This document shows positions 34,010 to 42,793 of a DNA stretch of 64,000 nucleotides, one piece after another (position 1 is the first letter of the stretch; each line of letters opens with the position of its first letter). This DNA comes from Gynuella sunshinyii YC6258 (GTDB lineage Bacteria > Pseudomonadota > Gammaproteobacteria > Pseudomonadales > Natronospirillaceae), in contig NZ_CP007142.1 of assembly GCF_000940805.1 (NCBI RefSeq), forward strand, positions 4,130,593-4,194,592, in the 5' to 3' direction. A program made the position numbers and the translations under genes. Below the pieces are notes generated by a model, which did no database searches, was not told the origin of the DNA, and was given only the letters and a program-made list of their open reading frames with translations.

Positions 34010-35662
34010 ATGGAACGCGATTCCATGGATTTTGATGTAGTCATCGTTGGCGCGGGCCCTGCGGGCCTGTCTGCGGCCATTCGTATATTACAGTTGGCCA
34101 AAGAAACTGAGACAGAGCTGACGGTATGTGTTGTTGAAAAAGGCTCCGAGGTTGGCGCACATATATTATCGGGTGCAGTCTTTGAACCTCGGGCACTGAA
34201 CGAACTGATTCCTGACTGGAAAGAAAAAGGGGCTCCTCTGAACACACCGGTCAGTGATGACAAAATACTAGTGCTCAAAGATGCTGAAGGCTCAATTAAC
34301 GTCCCTCTGGTATTTGCCCCCAAAACCATGCATAACACCGGCAATTATGTAATTTCTCTTGGAAATCTATGTCGCTGGCTGGCAGAGCAGGCTGAGGAGT
34401 TAGGCGCTGAAATCTTCCCGGGGTTTACAGCACATCAGCTCCTTAAAAATGAACAGGGACAGGTGGTTGGTATCGTCACCGGTGACATGGGTATCGACAG
34501 CCAAGGGAACGAAAAAGACAGTTTTACTCCCGGAATGGAGCTGCGCGCCAAATTTACATTATTTGCAGAAGGCGCCAGAGGTCATCTTGGCAAACAATTG
34601 ATTGCAGATTTTGAACTTGATCAGAGCAAAGACCCCCAACACTACGGCATTGGCATTAAAGAATTGTGGGATATCCCCGCGGAACAGCATAAACCAGGAC
34701 TGGTAATTCACTCTGCCGGCTGGCCGCTGAAACAATCGAGTTCAGCCGGTGGGGCTTTTCTATATCACCTGGAAAACAATCAGGTTGTTATCGGGCTCAT
34801 CACAGACTTGTCTTACTCCAACCCACATGTCAGCCCCTTTGATGAAATGCAGCGCATGAAACATCATCCGGAGTTCAGCAAATATCTACGCAACGGCAAA
34901 CGCATTGCCTATGGTGCCAGAGCCATTGCCAAAGGCGGTTTACAGTCTCTGCCAACCATGCATTTTCCCGGTGGTTTGCTGATCGGGTGTGACGCCGGCA
35001 CCCTGAACTTCGCCAAAATCAAAGGCAGTCATACAGCGATGAAGTCTGGCATGATCGCAGCCGAATCGGTTTTCACAGCCATAAAAAATGGCGCTGAAAA
35101 CGGCGTGGATCTTTCTGATTACACAACTGCCTTCCAGAATAGCTGGATTTATGAGGAACTTTACCAACAACGAAACTTCGGACCAGCACAGCATAAATGG
35201 GGGAACATACTCGGTTCTGCCTACGCATTTGTGGACATCAATCTCCTGAATGGCAAAACCCCCTGGACCCTGAGAGATCCAATTCCGGATTATGCCCAAC
35301 TTAAGCCTGCTGCAGACTGCGCGCCCATCGATTATCCCAAACCGGATGGCATTCTCAGTTTTGACAAGCTTTCGTCTGTTTTTCTGTCAAATACCAACCA
35401 CGAAGAGGATCAACCCTGTCACCTGCAACTGGCGGACCCTGACCTTCCGATCAGAGTTAACCTGAAGCGTTTTGATGAACCGGCGCAACGTTATTGCCCT
35501 GCCGGGGTATATGAAGTAATTGAAGAGAATGGCGAGACACGCTTTCAAATTAATGCCCAAAACTGCGTGCATTGTAAAACCTGTGACATTAAGGACCCCA
35601 GCCAGAACATTACCTGGGTAACGCCGGAAGGTGGCGGTGGCCCTAACTACCCCAACATGTAG
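34010..35662 (+). CDS. Electron transfer flavoprotein-ubiquinone oxidoreductase
   Basis: 550 residues, monotopic inner-membrane enzyme that reoxidises ETF and reduces ubiquinone. N-terminal FAD site VVIVGAGPAGLSAAIRIL, second FAD segment LIGCDAGTLNFAKIKGSHTAM, and a C-terminal [4Fe-4S] cluster (Cys of RYCPAGVYEV, NCVHCKTCDI) followed by the invariant end WVTPEGGGGPNYPNM. ATG 34010 has GGAGGT 6 nt upstream, so the longer frame from 33953 is not used. It is divergent from etfBA. Confidence 0.96.
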   Translation: MERDSMDFDVVIVGAGPAGLSAAIRILQLAKETETELTVCVVEKGSEVGAHILSGAVFEPRALNELIPDWKEKGAPLNTPVSDDKILVLKDAEGSINVPLVFAPKTMHNTGNYVISLGNLCRWLAEQAEELGAEIFPGFTAHQLLKNEQGQVVGIVTGDMGIDSQGNEKDSFTPGMELRAKFTLFAEGARGHLGKQLIADFELDQSKDPQHYGIGIKELWDIPAEQHKPGLVIHSAGWPLKQSSSAGGAFLYHLENNQVVIGLITDLSYSNPHVSPFDEMQRMKHHPEFSKYLRNGKRIAYGARAIAKGGLQSLPTMHFPGGLLIGCDAGTLNFAKIKGSHTAMKSGMIAAESVFTAIKNGAENGVDLSDYTTAFQNSWIYEELYQQRNFGPAQHKWGNILGSAYAFVDINLLNGKTPWTLRDPIPDYAQLKPAADCAPIDYPKPDGILSFDKLSSVFLSNTNHEEDQPCHLQLADPDLPIRVNLKRFDEPAQRYCPAGVYEVIEENGETRFQINAQNCVHCKTCDIKDPSQNITWVTPEGGGGPNYPNM

Positions 35663-35671
35663 AATCTCCCC

Positions 35672-35698
35672 TGGCTGTTAAGTCACCCTTAACAGCCA
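35672..35698. terminator. Hairpin overlapping the yjbQ stop codon
   Basis: Perfect 11-bp stem TGGCTGTTAAG/CTTAACAGCCA around a 5-nt loop between convergent ETF-QO and yjbQ. The yjbQ stop codon (35691-35689) lies inside the stem. T-runs are weak; likely bidirectional. Confidence 0.6.
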
Positions 35699-36108
35699 TT
35701 GAGTGTCAACACTAATGATCGGCCACCACCATGGTTACGATGCTCGCACAGGTATATTCCCTGCCAGGTACCCAGCGCCAAAATGCCATTACTGACAGGA
35801 ACATCCACTGAAGGTCCAAACAATGAAGCTTTAATATGTGCAGGCATGTCATCAGGACCTTCATAGGTATGAATGAAACCAGGAAAGTTCTCTGGCACTG
35901 CTGAGTTTGCCCAGGTTTCGAAATCCCCTCTCACACTGGGATCAGCATTTTCATTGATGGTCAATGATGCTGACGTGTGTTGAATGAAAATGTTCAGCCG
36001 GCCTATTTTTAAGGATCTCAACTCAGGCAATTGAGCAACGATCTCGTCCGTTACCAAATGAAATCCACGACTCCTGGCTTTCAGCCTGATTGTCTTCTGA
36101 TACCACAT
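35689..36108 (-). CDS. yjbQ: YjbQ family protein (UPF0047)
   Basis: 139 residues, small cytosolic protein of the UPF0047 family. Conserved residues are visible as IFIQHTSASLTINENADPSVRGDFE and a C-terminal GTWQGIYLCEHRNHGG with the paired His residues. Some members have been reported to have weak thiamine-phosphate synthase activity, but the physiological role is unsettled. Starts 24 nt after the hydroxylase gene and is probably read with it. Confidence 0.9.
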   Translation of the reverse strand: MWYQKTIRLKARSRGFHLVTDEIVAQLPELRSLKIGRLNIFIQHTSASLTINENADPSVRGDFETWANSAVPENFPGFIHTYEGPDDMPAHIKASLFGPSVDVPVSNGILALGTWQGIYLCEHRNHGGGRSLVLTLNGC

Positions 36109-36132
36109 GCAGTCTTCCCACTCACAAAAAGG

Positions 36133-37110
36133 CTATTGTGAATCACTGGGAGTCGCATGTTCAAGCCGATCCCTCACTGGGATTTTGCTACGTTCAGTAT
36201 AAAAATACGGCGGTTGACGTCCTACCCGACGGAACCAGTATCGAAATGGGTGCCACCAGCCTTTAATAATATTGAATGGCGAAGGAAAGGTATGTGGTTT
36301 CGCCACTCCAACTTCAAGCTGTTTTTGATCTGGACGATAAATATAGGAACCAAACAACTTGTCCCACAACACTATCTCAGAGCCAAAATTGCCGGCTTCC
36401 GGAACATAGTTACTATGGTGAAAACGATGCAGTTCACAGCTTGCCAGCACATGATTCCAGCGCCCAATTCGAATATCCGAATTAGTGTGAATAAAGTATC
36501 CCTGCATGATAGTAAACAACCCTGATATCAACAGCCCTTCGTCACTGATTCCAATTGTCAGCAAGACCAGTTGAGTCAGAATTGTCCCGCATATCAGTTC
36601 GATAAAATGAACCACACTGTTATTTGTGATATTCACCTTGTCAGGGACATGATGTATGCCATGAACGGGCCATAAAATGTCAACCCGGTGTTCCAGCCGA
36701 TGTTGCCAATAGCCAACAAAAGACCCGGCCAGAATTGCCACCAAAACGTTAAACCATAAGGGCCAACTGTTTGTGTCCGGACTCAGATCGACGGCAATAG
36801 CTCTGACTGCTGCCTCTCCAAGCCCTCCATACAACATTATCAAGCCGAAATACATTCCGTCCCTTCTCCATTCCCTGGGAGTTTGCTTCCAATCTCTTCT
36901 AAACGGAATAATCTGCTCAAGCACAATAAAATAAGCTACACAGAGGATCGTACTAGAAAACAGAATCATTCCATAATCCCAACCGTTCCGAATAGCTAGA
37001 TAACCCAACCCCGATACCAGGAAAAATATTAAAGGGTACGCAACTTTCTTCACTATAAACTGCAGCCGTTCTCTAAACGAGGCAGTATATTTTTCCTCAA
37101 TGGGGCTCAT
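36133..37110 (-). CDS. Sterol desaturase / fatty acid hydroxylase family membrane protein
   Basis: About 325 residues with four to five membrane helices and the diiron histidine clusters of the family: YWQHRLEHR, WPVHGIHHVPDKVNITNN and HRFHHSNYVPEAGNFG. Such enzymes hydroxylate or desaturate lipids with O2; the exact substrate cannot be inferred. ATG 37110 has AAGGA 6 nt before it and is preferred to the 37200 start. It probably forms an operon with yjbQ. Confidence 0.85.
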   Translation of the reverse strand: MSPIEEKYTASFRERLQFIVKKVAYPLIFFLVSGLGYLAIRNGWDYGMILFSSTILCVAYFIVLEQIIPFRRDWKQTPREWRRDGMYFGLIMLYGGLGEAAVRAIAVDLSPDTNSWPLWFNVLVAILAGSFVGYWQHRLEHRVDILWPVHGIHHVPDKVNITNNSVVHFIELICGTILTQLVLLTIGISDEGLLISGLFTIMQGYFIHTNSDIRIGRWNHVLASCELHRFHHSNYVPEAGNFGSEIVLWDKLFGSYIYRPDQKQLEVGVAKPHTFPSPFNIIKGWWHPFRYWFRRVGRQPPYFYTERSKIPVRDRLEHATPSDSQ

Positions 37111-37350
37111 AAAATGTCCTTGTGACGTAAAATAGGAAGGGCCACACACGACAAAGAACTGAACAATGGAAAGAGTACTTAAGGGAGTTATCCTGCCCAC
37201 AAAAACGGTTCGGTTTTTCCTAGCGGCACCTACATTCTATGTTTCCCTCCAGTTCTTGGGCACCCTACTTTTGGCCGTACGCAATTGTGAGACCGATTCA
37301 AACTAATGTTGGAAACATCTCACATTATCGTTAACATTCCCGCATAACCA

Positions 37351-38502
37351 ATGAATAAGTATATGACTGAGCCTCTTTTTAACACACCTGCAGGAACATT
37401 TATTTTAAAGAGAGATTCAGTCTCTCAGAGTGTCAATCTACGCGCCTGGGATGCCGCAGATGAATATCTGCTGGACATATTTCATCAATCTCCGGCTGAA
37501 CGAATTATCGTCATCAATGATCACTTTGGCGCGCTCAGCATTCCTCTTTCGACATATATTGATACCGTCTGGTCAGACTCATTTTTGTCGGTTTCAGCGA
37601 TCCACGAGAACGCTGCAGCAAACCAAATCCCAGCGCATATTCACATAACCCGAGCAGATGAAATTCCAACAGCCCGGGTATCTTTGGCACTCATGCGAAT
37701 CCCAAAGAACAATCAATTCTTCGGCTGGCAGCTGAAATGCCTGCATCATCTACTACCTGTAAATGCGGAACTCTGGCTGGCTGGTATGGATAAACACATT
37801 ACCAAAAGTCAGTTTGACATGGTTGCGGACATATTCGGACCTGTTGAATTTTTACCAGGCCGAAAAAAAGCGAGAATATGGAAAGCTCGTAAAACGGATG
37901 AACGCCAGCACTCAATCGATTTATTCAAATCTGGTTATCAGCTCGACAAATATCAACTGTCCATGCAACAAACGCCCAATGTATTTTCGGGAAATCGACC
38001 AGACTCCGGATCACTCTTCTTACTTGAACAACTGACCAGTCTCCAGGGATTTACCCACATTGCGGACTCAGGTTGCGGTAATGGCCTGTTGTCTCTGGTA
38101 ATGGCCAGAAACCTGACGCAGGCGCACATTACGGCAGTAGATGAATCTTTTCAGGCAGTTGCCTGTTGCCAGGAAAATGCCCGGCAGAACAATATTGACA
38201 ATATTACCGTATCTGCGGGCAACGGATTACAGGCGTATGGACCAAACAGCTTTGATCTGGTTCTCTGCAATCCCCCCTTCCATCAGGGTACAACGTTAAC
38301 CGAGCAATTGGCTTACTGGATGTTTAAAACGGCCGCCCATACTCTCCGAACAAATGGAGAACTTTGGGTCGTTGCCAATCGCCATCTGGATTACCCAAAA
38401 ATACTCAGAGGTCTCTTTGGTCATAGCCAAATGGTGAAACAAAACAATCGATTCAAAGTATACAGAGTTCAAAAATCACGGAATAAACAACGTTCTGACT
38501 GA
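37351..38502 (+). CDS. rlmG: 23S rRNA (guanine-1835-N2)-methyltransferase
   Basis: 383 residues (E. coli RlmG 378). Duplicated methyltransferase architecture: a degenerate N-terminal half and a catalytic C-terminal half with SAM motif IADSGCGNGLLSLVMAR and catalytic LVLCNPPFHQG. The size and split fit RlmG better than RsmC, which is shorter and modifies 16S G1207. A second Met at 37363 could also start it. It converges on rlmL. Confidence 0.85.
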   Translation: MNKYMTEPLFNTPAGTFILKRDSVSQSVNLRAWDAADEYLLDIFHQSPAERIIVINDHFGALSIPLSTYIDTVWSDSFLSVSAIHENAAANQIPAHIHITRADEIPTARVSLALMRIPKNNQFFGWQLKCLHHLLPVNAELWLAGMDKHITKSQFDMVADIFGPVEFLPGRKKARIWKARKTDERQHSIDLFKSGYQLDKYQLSMQQTPNVFSGNRPDSGSLFLLEQLTSLQGFTHIADSGCGNGLLSLVMARNLTQAHITAVDESFQAVACCQENARQNNIDNITVSAGNGLQAYGPNSFDLVLCNPPFHQGTTLTEQLAYWMFKTAAHTLRTNGELWVVANRHLDYPKILRGLFGHSQMVKQNNRFKVYRVQKSRNKQRSD

Positions 38503-38552
38503 TTTCCCGCTGAAACCAATTACGGGAAACCAGTAAGCTCTGCTGTCGATAT

Positions 38553-40712
38553 CTATCGAGGGTGTCTGATCATCCAGCAACGGTGAATATTGGGCGTACG
38601 GGCGAAGTCCAACGGAATTGTCTGGGCGGTAATATCCTCAACGGCAAAACGCATGGTCAATGTTTCATCGAGCACAAACTTTCTTTGATTATTGGAGAAA
38701 ATCAGCACCCCATCCTGAGAAAGCAGCTTCATTGCCCCATGGATCAGCTCACTATGATCCTGCTGGATATCCAATACTTCGATCATTTTCTTTGAATTGC
38801 TGAATGACGGTGGATCCATAAAAATCAGATCATATTTAGAACCTTCTTTGGCCGCCTGCTGCAACCACTGTTTGCAATCTGCTTCAACAAACTGGTGGTG
38901 ACGATCGCTGAAACCGTTCAGTTCGAAGTTCCGTTGAGCCCACTTCAGATACGTCTTGGATAAATCAACACTGGTGGTTTTGGAGGCTTTTCCTTTTGCA
39001 GCATGCAAACTGGCAACACCGGTATAACAAAACAGATTAAGAAATGACTTGCCCTTACTATGGGTCTGAATGTAATGGCGAATGGGACGATGATCCAAAA
39101 ACAAACCGGTATCGAGAAAGTCTGAAAGATTCACAATCACTTCCAGACCATTCTCAGAGACGATCACCTCTTTGCTCACAGCGGCAAACTTCTCATATTG
39201 TTGCTTACCTTTCTGGCGCTTCCGCTCTTTGAGATAAATATGATCTTCTGGAACCTGCATCACCTGAGGCAAAGCTGTCATGATATCCGCCAATCTGGCC
39301 TGTGTTTTTTCCTCAGGGATTTTCGCCGGTGCTTTATATTCCGATACATGCAGATAGTTACCATAAAGGTCAACCGCAACTGAGTATTCAGGCAAATCCG
39401 CATCATAAAGCCGATAGGCATCGGTATTGAGGGTTTGAGGCCATTTTTTGGCTTTTTTTAGATTTTTTGCCAGACGGTTGGCAAACATTTGCGCGCCTTC
39501 GCTCAACTCAACCTGACCAGCTTCAGACTTTTTCTCAGACTTCCTGACAGCCTGCTCATCTATATCAAATGTCAGGATCTTACAATCAATGGAGCCGTTA
39601 AATATGCGGTACTGTTTTCCTGCCCGCAGACCCATAGCATGCCCAAGGTCGGGATTTCCGGTCAGAACCGCTGCCTGCCAACCTAGCAGCTGACTGACCA
39701 GCAAGCGACCAAGATAACGGTATAACCCTTTAAGGGAATTTATTTCTCCAAGACGCTCGCCATAGGGCGGGTTACAAATTAACAGCCCAGGATTTAAGTC
39801 GATATGAGTCGGCTTCACCCATTCTGCCAACTCTTTATGGTAAGCAAAGGCCACCCCTTTGAGCCCGGCTCGATGAATATTTTCATTTGCATTGCGAATC
39901 ACCCCCGCATCGGCATCATAGCCAAGCAACGGAGGAATACCGGCCTCACCCGCAGCTCTGCGTTGACGGGCTTCTTCCAACAGCCGGTTCCATAACTCAT
40001 GATCATGTTGCAGCCACCCCTTAAAACCGAAGTAACGGCGGGTCAAGCCAGGTGCCCGATCACCAGCCATCCAGGCAGCCTCAATCAGAAAAGTACCCGA
40101 TCCACACATAGGATCAACGAGTGCCCCCTGCCTGGCCGCTATCATCGGCCACCCGGCTCTTAACAACACAGCGGCTGCCAGGTTTTCCTTCAATGGTGCC
40201 TTACTACCTGCCAGACGATAACCCCGCCGATGCAAAGGTTCACCGGATAAATCAAGGGCAATCGTTGCCTGACCTTTTTTGATTCGAATATCGATGACGA
40301 TATCGGGTTGGTCTTTTTGCACACTTGGCCGAACGCCCGTTTTAAGACGAAACTGGTCAACCACGACATCTTTGGTTTTCTGTGCTCCAAAAACCTCATT
40401 GCGAATGTCTTTTAGTTCGCCCTTGAACTGGACTTTAAAGCTACCGCTGGCACGCAAATGCTCTGTCCAATCCACAGTATTAATATGAAATGCGAGTGTT
40501 TCAAACGTAGTCACCGGTCCACTCGCCAACACTAGTGCTACACGACTGGCCAGGCGACTCCAAAGCAGAATCCTATAATACACTTCGGCACTGGCATATC
40601 CTGATATAGCACCAACCGTTTCTTTCGGATGCTCAAGACCCAGCTGGATTAACTCCTCCAGCAACAACTGTTCTACGCCTTTAGGGCAACTAACGATCAA
40701 TAGTGAATTCAA
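38553..40712 (-). CDS. rlmL: Bifunctional 23S rRNA methyltransferase (G2445-N2 / G2069-N7)
   Basis: 719 residues (E. coli RlmL/RlmKL 702). N-terminal THUMP region (about 45-155), then the RlmL methyltransferase with VDPMCGSGTFLIEAAW and LLICNPPYGERLG, and the C-terminal RlmK half with FLNLFCYTGVASLHAA and IFMDPPSFSNSKKM. The start is a TTG at 40712 (reads MNSLL as in E. coli), with AAGG upstream. Confidence 0.94.
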   Translation of the reverse strand: MNSLLIVSCPKGVEQLLLEELIQLGLEHPKETVGAISGYASAEVYYRILLWSRLASRVALVLASGPVTTFETLAFHINTVDWTEHLRASGSFKVQFKGELKDIRNEVFGAQKTKDVVVDQFRLKTGVRPSVQKDQPDIVIDIRIKKGQATIALDLSGEPLHRRGYRLAGSKAPLKENLAAAVLLRAGWPMIAARQGALVDPMCGSGTFLIEAAWMAGDRAPGLTRRYFGFKGWLQHDHELWNRLLEEARQRRAAGEAGIPPLLGYDADAGVIRNANENIHRAGLKGVAFAYHKELAEWVKPTHIDLNPGLLICNPPYGERLGEINSLKGLYRYLGRLLVSQLLGWQAAVLTGNPDLGHAMGLRAGKQYRIFNGSIDCKILTFDIDEQAVRKSEKKSEAGQVELSEGAQMFANRLAKNLKKAKKWPQTLNTDAYRLYDADLPEYSVAVDLYGNYLHVSEYKAPAKIPEEKTQARLADIMTALPQVMQVPEDHIYLKERKRQKGKQQYEKFAAVSKEVIVSENGLEVIVNLSDFLDTGLFLDHRPIRHYIQTHSKGKSFLNLFCYTGVASLHAAKGKASKTTSVDLSKTYLKWAQRNFELNGFSDRHHQFVEADCKQWLQQAAKEGSKYDLIFMDPPSFSNSKKMIEVLDIQQDHSELIHGAMKLLSQDGVLIFSNNQRKFVLDETLTMRFAVEDITAQTIPLDFARTPNIHRCWMIRHPR

Positions 40713-40890
40713 AAAGATAACCTTGTCTGCAATCCTGACGGTGGGCCATTTTGCTACAAAACAGTCATAAGCAAAAATAAAATCAGAATACCCGCCAAAT
40801 TCACCCGAATATTCTTAACTGGGTTCCTTGCGGTATAAATTAAAATGGAAGACGAGCAGACCTTTGGTGTGGAGAAAGACAAGGCCCGAA

Positions 40891-42054
40891 CTAAAAGACT
40901 TTACGATGGCTTTGAGAAAGTTGCGCTTCCCAGTCCAGCTTATCCGCAACCGTTTCCCAGGACTTACAGCTTGGACATTGCCACTCCAGTTTATTCAATT
41001 CAAAACCACAATGACTGCATTGATGCGAAGTATGGGAAACAAGATGTTTGTCAGCCCAATGAATAATGGCGGCCAAATCGGCAGGAACGTTAGTAAGATC
41101 AGCCTGATTGATCAGTAACTGGACCACCTTGGAATTTATCTCCTGCCGCCCCAATGACAATAACAATTGCTTATCTCTGACTAATTTATCAGCCATGACG
41201 GAGGGCATTTTTTCAAGCCCGGAAATGGCATGAATCATCTCACGAACATCCCGGGCAAACGATGTAATATCCTGCTGATCGATAAAGCTGAAAACTTCCG
41301 CAATAAATACCGGATTCGCATGAATAGCTTTTTGCAGGTACTTCATGGCAGTTTTAGGATGGTCCCACAAAAGCATTAAGCGGGCATATAACAACCAAGC
41401 TCGAAAGCTTTGCTTGTTTTCGCTCAAAGCTTTGGCAAGATGCCCTTCTGCTGATGCATATGCCCGCTTGCGAATATCCACTTCCGCAAGCTCACAAAAA
41501 TGATGAGATAACGCTTTTTTCTGTTGTTCGCTGATTTTGCGACCAAACTGCTTTCCCCAGTTTATGCAGTTTTGCCAGTCCTTCTGCTGCTCATAAATTT
41601 TGACCAACTCTGTAATGGCCTTAAATCTGAACACAGAATTTTCTTTGACGAGATTCATAAGCAAGCTTTCTGAGCGATTGCTTAGTCCCAGATTATAGTA
41701 GTCCTGGGCAAGGTGTAACTGGATTTCCTGATTGACAACCTTGGCTAAATTCGCACGACCAAACAAGTGCTGATATACCATGATGGATTGATCGTACTGA
41801 CCTTTTTGTCTCAACGTCTTTGCGACATTCAGATAAGCTTTAACGGTTTCTGGAGTGACAGGCAATTGATCCATCATTTGCTGAATGGATTTGTCAGATG
41901 GTTCTGCAAAGTTAATGGGTTCGATAACAGGCACTGTCTGTACAACACTGCCGGACAGACTTAAAGATGATTTACGACCAATTGTAATACCCGCTGCCAG
42001 CAGAATAAGCGCCAGAGCGATAAACAGCACCACTTCAAGGCTCATATTACCCAC
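40891..42054 (-). CDS. lapB: Lipopolysaccharide assembly protein B
   Basis: 387 residues. N-terminal membrane helix (about 5-25, LEVVLFIALALILLAAGITIG), nine or so TPR-like repeats, and a C-terminal rubredoxin-like zinc module (HQCSHCGFELNKLEWQCPSC). LapB presents LpxC to the FtsH protease and so limits lipid A synthesis. It follows lapA directly with no gap. Confidence 0.93.
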   Translation of the reverse strand: MGNMSLEVVLFIALALILLAAGITIGRKSSLSLSGSVVQTVPVIEPINFAEPSDKSIQQMMDQLPVTPETVKAYLNVAKTLRQKGQYDQSIMVYQHLFGRANLAKVVNQEIQLHLAQDYYNLGLSNRSESLLMNLVKENSVFRFKAITELVKIYEQQKDWQNCINWGKQFGRKISEQQKKALSHHFCELAEVDIRKRAYASAEGHLAKALSENKQSFRAWLLYARLMLLWDHPKTAMKYLQKAIHANPVFIAEVFSFIDQQDITSFARDVREMIHAISGLEKMPSVMADKLVRDKQLLLSLGRQEINSKVVQLLINQADLTNVPADLAAIIHWADKHLVSHTSHQCSHCGFELNKLEWQCPSCKSWETVADKLDWEAQLSQSHRKVF

Positions 42055-42357
42055 TCACTCCTTGGGTTCAGAAATGGGCATATCTGTTAGTTGGGTTCTC
42101 AGCACGGATATTTCTTTCTTTTGTTTTCTGATCTGATGACCGGCTCTCAAACCATAATATGAGGCCAGTACAACACCAATAAACAGACCAATTCCTAATG
42201 CCATGAACAGCCATAGAAACAGAGGTAATTCAGGAGTTTTTAACTTTAGAAAGGCAATCGAGACAGGTTGGTGATTGTCTATACCGATAACCACACCGGC
42301 AACGGTTACAATCAAAAATAAGACAATAAAAACTATGCGACCAAGAAATTTAATCAT
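42055..42357 (-). CDS. lapA: Lipopolysaccharide assembly protein A
   Basis: 100 residues with two membrane helices (about 5-23 and 45-66) and a basic cytoplasmic tail (HQIRKQKKEISVL). YciS/LapA family; partner of LapB. It sits between ihfB and lapB, its usual position. Confidence 0.9.
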   Translation of the reverse strand: MIKFLGRIVFIVLFLIVTVAGVVIGIDNHQPVSIAFLKLKTPELPLFLWLFMALGIGLFIGVVLASYYGLRAGHQIRKQKKEISVLRTQLTDMPISEPKE

Positions 42358-42392
42358 TCATCTAATCTGGTCTTATTAAGGTCTGCACATGA

Positions 42393-42683
42393 TCATTCTT
42401 CGATATGGGCATTTACCAGATCCCTCAATTCTTTACCGGGTTTAAAATGCGGTACAAACTTACCAGTCAAATCTACGGACTCCCCTGTTTTAGGATTACG
42501 ACCTAACCTGGGAGAACGATAATGCAATGAAAAACTGCCAAACCCGCGTATCTCAATACGCTCTCCGCTTGCCAGTGTTTGTGCCATATGATCCAACATG
42601 GTTTTTATGGCAAGTTCAACATCCTTTACCGATAACTGATTTTGTCTTTCGACAATCCGTTCGATGAGTTCAGACTTGGTCAT
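42393..42683 (-). CDS. ihfB: Integration host factor beta subunit
   Basis: 96 residues. N-terminal [14 protein letters not shown], the beta-arm [22 protein letters not shown] and C-terminal [12 protein letters not shown] match IhfB. It bends DNA as a heterodimer with IhfA. ATG 42683 has GAGGAGG about 6 nt upstream; the frame open to 42716 is not needed. In many gammaproteobacteria rpsA precedes it; here an ABC exporter gene does. Confidence 0.95.
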   Translation of the reverse strand: MTKSELIERIVERQNQLSVKDVELAIKTMLDHMAQTLASGERIEIRGFGSFSLHYRSPRLGRNPKTGESVDLTGKFVPHFKPGKELRDLVNAHIEE

Positions 42684-42793
42684 TGTGCCTCCTCGATCTT
42701 CAGAATCTTTGGTCAATCAAGTGAACCTCACTCCCAGACCCCTGCAATGACACTCTAGCTAGCGTAATTGACAAATATATTAAACTCAAGCCT